NCBI GenBank assembly: GCA_029883975.1
Contig: JAOUIL010000031.1
Coordinates: 1-34,024 of the forward strand
Length of the DNA: 34,024 nucleotides
Direction: 5' to 3'
DNA from: Betaproteobacteria bacterium
Lineage (GTDB): Bacteria; Pseudomonadota; Gammaproteobacteria; Burkholderiales; SG8-39
Below, one piece after another: positions 30,109-34,024 of the stretch (position 1 is the first letter of the stretch; each line of letters opens with the position of its first letter). The notes beneath the pieces are model-generated. The model searched no databases. It saw nothing but the letters and a program-made list of their open reading frames with translations, and was not told the origin of the DNA. A program made the translations under genes and the position numbers.

Positions 30109-30624
30109 ATGCACACGCCCGAGATCTTCATCGCCTACGCGCCGCACGGCGCCGGCCTGCGCTGCGCCGTCGCGTACCTCTCCGCCGGGCACGACGTCTT
30201 CGGCTGGTACACCGGCCCGCGGCCCGACACGCAGCTCGCCAGCCGCTGCTTTCTGCTGGAGGACTACTACACCAGGCGCGAGACGCGCTACGAGTCGGTG
30301 GACCTCGCCGACCTGCACTCGGCCTGGCCGCTCGAGGAAGCGCGCCGGCACGAGCTCGCGCGCATGCAGGAGATGTTTGCGCGCGAGTGGCTCTACCACC
30401 CGGACGATGCGCGCGCGGCGGCCGAGCAGCAGGCTTACGAGGACGCCGAGCTCGCGGCCGGCGGCCCGGTGGGCGTGCGCTTCGAGCGCCTGGGCAAGTT
30501 CTCGCGGCTGCAGCCCAACTGGACCTACTACACGCCGCACTTCGAGCAGGCGGTGCTGCAGCGCCTCGCCAAGCACTGGCCGCTCGAGTTCCGGCCGGAC
30601 TACGAGCCCGCGCCGAGCGCCTGA
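30109..30624 (+). CDS. Conserved-looking protein of unknown function
   Basis: 171 aa, no signal peptide or membrane span. The N-terminal third is alpha/beta (EIFIAYAPHGAGLRCAVAYL, then HDVFGWYTGP and SRCFLLEDYYTRRETRY); the middle is a charged helix (EEARRHELARMQEMFAREWLY) and the C-terminal third is aromatic-rich (LQPNWTYYTPHFEQAVLQRL). I do not recognise a family. ATG 30109 sits on the start site predicted from the FNR-type box, with CGTAAT as -10 and no Shine-Dalgarno, which supports both the start and the reality of the gene. Its 3' end overlaps the convergent peptidase gene by 25 bp. Confidence 0.7.
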   Translation: MHTPEIFIAYAPHGAGLRCAVAYLSAGHDVFGWYTGPRPDTQLASRCFLLEDYYTRRETRYESVDLADLHSAWPLEEARRHELARMQEMFAREWLYHPDDARAAAEQQAYEDAELAAGGPVGVRFERLGKFSRLQPNWTYYTPHFEQAVLQRLAKHWPLEFRPDYEPAPSA

Positions 30625-31463
30625 AGCGCGCGCGCCAGCCCCTGCACGACACGCGCCATCTCCGGGTAGCGCAGGCGCTCGGGCGTATCGGTCGCCTGGT
30701 GATAGTGCGGGTAGCGGTAAAAGGCGGTGTCGGTGACCATGAGCGCGGGGTAGCCCGCGCGCCAGAAGGAGAGCTGGTCGCTCCAGGATATTCCCGGCAC
30801 CAGCGCCGGCGCGGCGAGCCGCTCGGCCGGGAAATCGCTCGCCGCGCGGAAGGCGCGCGTGAACGCGGCGAGCGCGCGGCGCGAGCGCAGGTTGGAGACG
30901 AAGGCGATGAAGTTGCCGCGCTCCGGGTAGAACCACCTGAGCAAGGGCGGATACGCCTGGCTGCCCGGCTCTTCGCGGTAGCAGCCGAGCATCTCGAGCG
31001 AGAGCATCAGGCGGATGTCGTCGCCGCGCCGGCGCGCGGCGCGCGCGTACACCGCGCTGCCCATCGCGCCGGAGCGGAAGAAGGGCGACTCCTCGTTCAC
31101 GAAGGCGACGAGCTTCACCGTGCGCTGCGGCCGCGCGTCGCGCAGCAAGCGCGCGATCTCGATGAGGCCCGCCACGCCGCTCGCGTTGTCGTCGGCGCCG
31201 GGGCTGCCCTCTACGGTGTCGTAATGCGCGCCGGCGAGCACGATCTCGCCGGCGCGGCTCGATCCGGGAATCGTGACTTCGAGGTTCTCGCAGCGCACGC
31301 CGTAGGCCTCGTAGGCCTGCGGCGCGACCGCGTAGCCGAGCGACTCGAGCTCGCCGCGGATGTAGGCAGCCGCCGCGTGCAGCGCGTGAGGGCGCCGGAC
31401 ATGGCGCTCGCCGATCCCGGCGGCGAGGGTGCGCACGTGGCGGCGCAGCCGTTCTTCACCCAT
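30600..31463 (-). CDS. M28-family zinc aminopeptidase
   Basis: 287 aa. Zinc-site motifs in order: AGAHYDTVEGSPGADDNASG (His80, Asp92), FVNEESPFFRSGAMGS (Glu124-Glu125) and the late His in YRYPHYHQATDTPERL. No signal peptide is visible, so the enzyme is probably cytoplasmic, unlike many secreted M28 peptidases. It would remove N-terminal residues from peptides. ATG 31463 has no Shine-Dalgarno; AAGAAT (31476-31471) ends 8 bases upstream, another -10 placed for a near-leaderless transcript. A one-mismatch FNR-like site (TTGATCGTGCGCAA on the minus strand, 31488-31475) overlaps it but is wrongly spaced for class II activation. Confidence 0.85.
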   Translation of the reverse strand: MGEERLRRHVRTLAAGIGERHVRRPHALHAAAAYIRGELESLGYAVAPQAYEAYGVRCENLEVTIPGSSRAGEIVLAGAHYDTVEGSPGADDNASGVAGLIEIARLLRDARPQRTVKLVAFVNEESPFFRSGAMGSAVYARAARRRGDDIRLMLSLEMLGCYREEPGSQAYPPLLRWFYPERGNFIAFVSNLRSRRALAAFTRAFRAASDFPAERLAAPALVPGISWSDQLSFWRAGYPALMVTDTAFYRYPHYHQATDTPERLRYPEMARVVQGLARALQALGAGS

Positions 31464-31701
31464 GGGCGGGATTCTTGCGCACGATCAATCCTCGCGGGCG
31501 GCGATGACGGAACGTAGCCCCGTGTCTGTGCGCGCCGGGAGGCGTCACAGCCTCACGCCCCGCGAAGCGATCGCGCTGAACTGGTCGGGCGAGCGGCGCT
31601 AGGGGTGGTGGCGCACCGCCCCGCGCCTGAGCCGGGCCGCCGGATGTGCAATGCGTCACGAACCAGCCGGGTCTCGATTTCGCGCAACCCGGAATTGCGC
31701 C

Positions 31702-31707
31702 TAGAAT
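31702..31707 (+). promoter_or_regulatory. -10 element (TAGAAT) of the PhnD-rhodanese gene
   Basis: TAGAAT matches five of six consensus bases; the start site would be near 31714, leaving a leader of about 17 bases with GGGGGAA before ATG 31731. TTTCGC (31678-31683) is a weak -35. The rest of the 267-bp gap 31464-31730 shows no gene or other motif I can support. Confidence 0.45.
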
Positions 31708-31730
31708 CCGCGACATACGGGGGAAACACC

Positions 31731-32942
31731 ATGCGCAAGAGTCAGCTCGCAGCACTCGCCCTCTGCAGCATCGCCGCGGCCACGACCGCGGCGGCCGCCG
31801 AGGCGCTCAAGGTCAGCATCTCCGGCGAACCGCGCGAGGAGATCAGCACCGCCGACTTCATGGACCGCTACGGCTCGCTCGCCAAGTACATCGGCGGCGC
31901 GGCCGGGACCGAGATTCGCCTGAGCTACGGCCGCGACCTGACGCGCGAGCTGCAGCGCACGCGCTCGCGCGGCTCGGACCTGATGATCGGGCCGGCGCAC
32001 GTCATCGGCAGCGCGATCCGCTACGGCTACGAGCCGGTGGCCCGGCTGTCCGGCGAGGAGCGCGCGATGTTCATCGCCAGCGCGGAAAGCAAGGTGACCT
32101 CGTTCGAGCAGGCGCGCGGCAAGCGCCTCGCGCTGCCGCCGTCGGACTCGCTGGCGACCTATCTCGCCCGCGGCGAGTTCAACGCCAAGGGCGTGCAGGC
32201 GAAGTCGTACTTCTCGTCGGTGCGCGAGTACCGCTTCCACGAGGCCGCGCTGCTCGCGCTGGAGTTCGGGCAGGCGGACGTGGCGGTCGCCGACCGGCGG
32301 CTGGCCGAGGAGTGGGTCGCGCGCCACAAGGGCCGCATCCTGCTCGAGACCCAGCCGGCACCGATGACCGGGGTCGCGATCCTCAGCACCGTGGACAAGG
32401 CCACCAAGGAGCGCGTGCGTGCGGCGCTGCTCAAGCCGAACGCCAAGACGATCGACACTGCGGGATTCGTCGCCAAGGACGTGCGCAGCATGCAGCCTAC
32501 GGTCGCCAAGGAGTACGACTACGTCTCCACGCTCGGCTACTTCACGCCGCGCGTGCTGGACGGCGTCAGGATCGTGAGCGCCGACGAGGTCCAGGCGCTG
32601 ATGGGCAAGGGCGCCGTGCTGTACGACACGCGCTCCGAGGAAGAGTACCGGGACAAGCACATCAAGGGCGCCAGGTGGCTGCCGTACCGGGAAAAGAGCG
32701 CCAAGGAAGTCGGCTTCGACTTCAGCAAGGACGTGTTCGACGTGGCGCGCGCCGGGGGCAAGGACGCGCCGGTCATCTTCGCCTGCAACGGCGCGGAGTG
32801 CTGGAAGAGCTACAAGTCGTGCGTCGCCGCGCGCAAGGAGGGCTTTACGCAGGTCTACTGGTTCCGCGGCGGCTTTCCGGAGTGGGTGGCGCGCGGCCTG
32901 CCGGTCGAGTCGGTGCCGGCGAGCGCCGCGCTCACGCGCTAG
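31731..32942 (+). CDS. Secreted PhnD-like binding protein fused to a rhodanese domain
   Basis: 403 aa. Signal peptide about residues 1-23 (MRKSQLAALALCSIAAATTA, then AAA). Residues 24-275 resemble PhnD-type binding proteins (LKVSISGEPREEISTADFM, LTRELQRTRSRGSDLMIGPAHV, ARGKRLALPPSDSLATYLARG, ADVAVADRRLAEEW). Residues 285-390 are a rhodanese domain (VLYDTRSEEEYRDKHIKGARWLPY ... VIFACNGAECWKSYKSC ... VYWFRGGFPEWVARGLPVES) with candidate active-site Cys352 in CNGAECWKS. Rhodaneses carry sulfane sulfur. A periplasmic protein that binds a small oxyanion or sulfur compound and transfers sulfur is a reasonable inference; the ligand is unknown. No transporter genes adjoin. Confidence 0.82.
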   Translation: MRKSQLAALALCSIAAATTAAAAEALKVSISGEPREEISTADFMDRYGSLAKYIGGAAGTEIRLSYGRDLTRELQRTRSRGSDLMIGPAHVIGSAIRYGYEPVARLSGEERAMFIASAESKVTSFEQARGKRLALPPSDSLATYLARGEFNAKGVQAKSYFSSVREYRFHEAALLALEFGQADVAVADRRLAEEWVARHKGRILLETQPAPMTGVAILSTVDKATKERVRAALLKPNAKTIDTAGFVAKDVRSMQPTVAKEYDYVSTLGYFTPRVLDGVRIVSADEVQALMGKGAVLYDTRSEEEYRDKHIKGARWLPYREKSAKEVGFDFSKDVFDVARAGGKDAPVIFACNGAECWKSYKSCVAARKEGFTQVYWFRGGFPEWVARGLPVESVPASAALTR

Positions 32943-32954
32943 AGGGTCGGGCGA

Positions 32955-32968
32955 TTGACGCAGGTCAA
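32955..32968. promoter_or_regulatory. FNR/ANR-type box upstream of a basic coiled-coil protein
   Basis: TTGACGCAGGTCAA, centred at 32961.5, thirteen bases after the previous stop. The class II start site would be about 33003; CATATT (32990-32995, four of six) is a good -10. The 23-base leader contains GGAAGGGGG before ATG 33026. Confidence 0.8.
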
Positions 32969-33025
32969 GCCGCTCTTCTTCCCGCGGCGCATATTGGAGC
33001 CCTTCTTGATACGGAAGGGGGCACC

Positions 33026-33349
33026 ATGGCACGCAAGCGTACTTCGCGCGCGAGCAAGCGCAAGACCAAGAGCGGCGTCAACCTGCAGAAGGAAATCAGC
33101 GCCGTCGGCAAGCAGCTCGACTGGCTGATGGCGGAAGCGCGCAAGGCGGAAGCCGGCGTGCGCGCCAGCGCCGAGCGCGAGCTGCGCGACCTGCGGCGCA
33201 AGCAGGCCGACGCCACCAAGGCGCTGGCGAAGCTCGGCCGGCAGGGCACCGCGGCGAGCGCGCCGATCATCGCCGGCCTGCAGAAGGCCTGGCGCGACAT
33301 GGGGCTCGCCATGCACCAGGCGGCCAAGCGCTTCCGCGAGACCTCCTGA
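33026..33349 (+). CDS. Small basic, helical protein of unknown function
   Basis: 107 aa. The N-terminal 15 residues are Lys/Arg/Ser-rich (ARKRTSRASKRKTKSG), like histone-H1-type tails. The rest is one long heptad-like helix (LQKEISAVGKQLDWLMAEARKAEAGVRAS, AERELRDLRRKQADATKALAKL) ending with AGLQKAWRDMGLAMHQAAKRF. This suggests a coiled coil with a nucleic-acid-binding tail, but no family is recognised. The start is fixed by GGAAGGGGG (33013-33021), and the gene stands alone behind a well-formed FNR-type promoter, so it is probably a dedicated member of the same response. Confidence 0.78.
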   Translation: MARKRTSRASKRKTKSGVNLQKEISAVGKQLDWLMAEARKAEAGVRASAERELRDLRRKQADATKALAKLGRQGTAASAPIIAGLQKAWRDMGLAMHQAAKRFRETS

Positions 33350-33357
33350 GGCTGCGC

Positions 33358-34024
<667 letters not shown>

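Noticed and set aside
31475..31488. TTGCGCACGATCAA, a one-mismatch FNR-like site before the M28 peptidase gene
   Set aside because: One half-site is imperfect and its centre is only 18.5 bp from the start codon, wrong for class II activation; it was not counted among the boxes.
31464..31730. Possible small genes in the 267-bp gap before the PhnD-rhodanese gene
   Set aside because: Short frames exist on both strands but none has a ribosome site plus recognisable protein features; only a -10 near 31702 is supported.

Overview
This window is compact, very GC-rich bacterial chromosome, roughly two-thirds or more G+C by eye. Gene content points to a betaproteobacterium: class I-type PHA synthase with a phasin-like protein, Ugp-type glycerol-3-phosphate transport, RtcB with archease, UspA and FtsH. 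That assignment rests on gene families and general protein character, not on a database search. There is no rRNA, tRNA, CRISPR array, intact IS element or integrase; no gene-free stretch exceeds 300 bp. Both ends cut genes: an ICMT/PEMT-like methyltransferase on the left and an acyl-CoA ligase on the right.

Layout. 3-4381: methyltransferase end, OsmC-like protein, then phaC, phasin and a divergent groEL as one unit. 4382-5890: an unrecognised protein on the minus strand. 6058-13388: a glycerol/glycerol-3-phosphate module (ugpC-ugpB-ugpA-ugpE-like transporter, an EEP-family hydrolase, gpsA, glpK). 13479-16881: tandem-USP protein, then a CFA-synthase-type methyltransferase overlapping a DHCR24-like FAD enzyme. 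16886-19164 (minus): benzoylformate-decarboxylase-like TPP enzyme and a beta-barrel protein. 19276-23252: a small charged protein, then an RNA-repair cluster (MJ1316/DUF504 domain, archease, RtcB), a frameshifted phosphotransferase and a CysC-like P-loop kinase. 23212-28325: alpha/beta hydrolase, PolX-N/HhH protein, CBS protein, FtsH with tandem PspC, a DUF1496-like protein and an HPF protein with a C-terminal cold-shock-like domain. 28424-33349: what looks like a residual rtcA start, GYD protein, degenerate HNH-like protein, orphan CheR, an unknown protein, M28 peptidase, PhnD-rhodanese fusion and a basic coiled-coil protein.

The organising signal is regulatory. Eleven perfect TTGA-N6-TCAA palindromes (FNR/ANR/DNR-type half-sites) lie in front of genes for PHA synthesis, G3P binding, UspA, RNA repair, the HhH protein, ribosome hibernation and several unknowns. 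If each acts as a class II site centred at -41.5, the predicted start site falls on or within 1-2 bases of the start codon for seven genes that lack a convincing Shine-Dalgarno. For six others it falls 15-36 bases upstream, and those genes carry a Shine-Dalgarno-like purine tract. The simplest reading is an oxygen-limitation/dormancy regulon in which about half the genes are expressed as leaderless mRNAs. Two boxes appear to drive divergent leaderless genes symmetrically.

Working together, the products would store carbon and reductant (PHA), handle glycerol-3-phosphate, modify membrane lipids, park ribosomes, repair cleaved RNA and keep protein quality under low oxygen. The regulator itself is not in the window.
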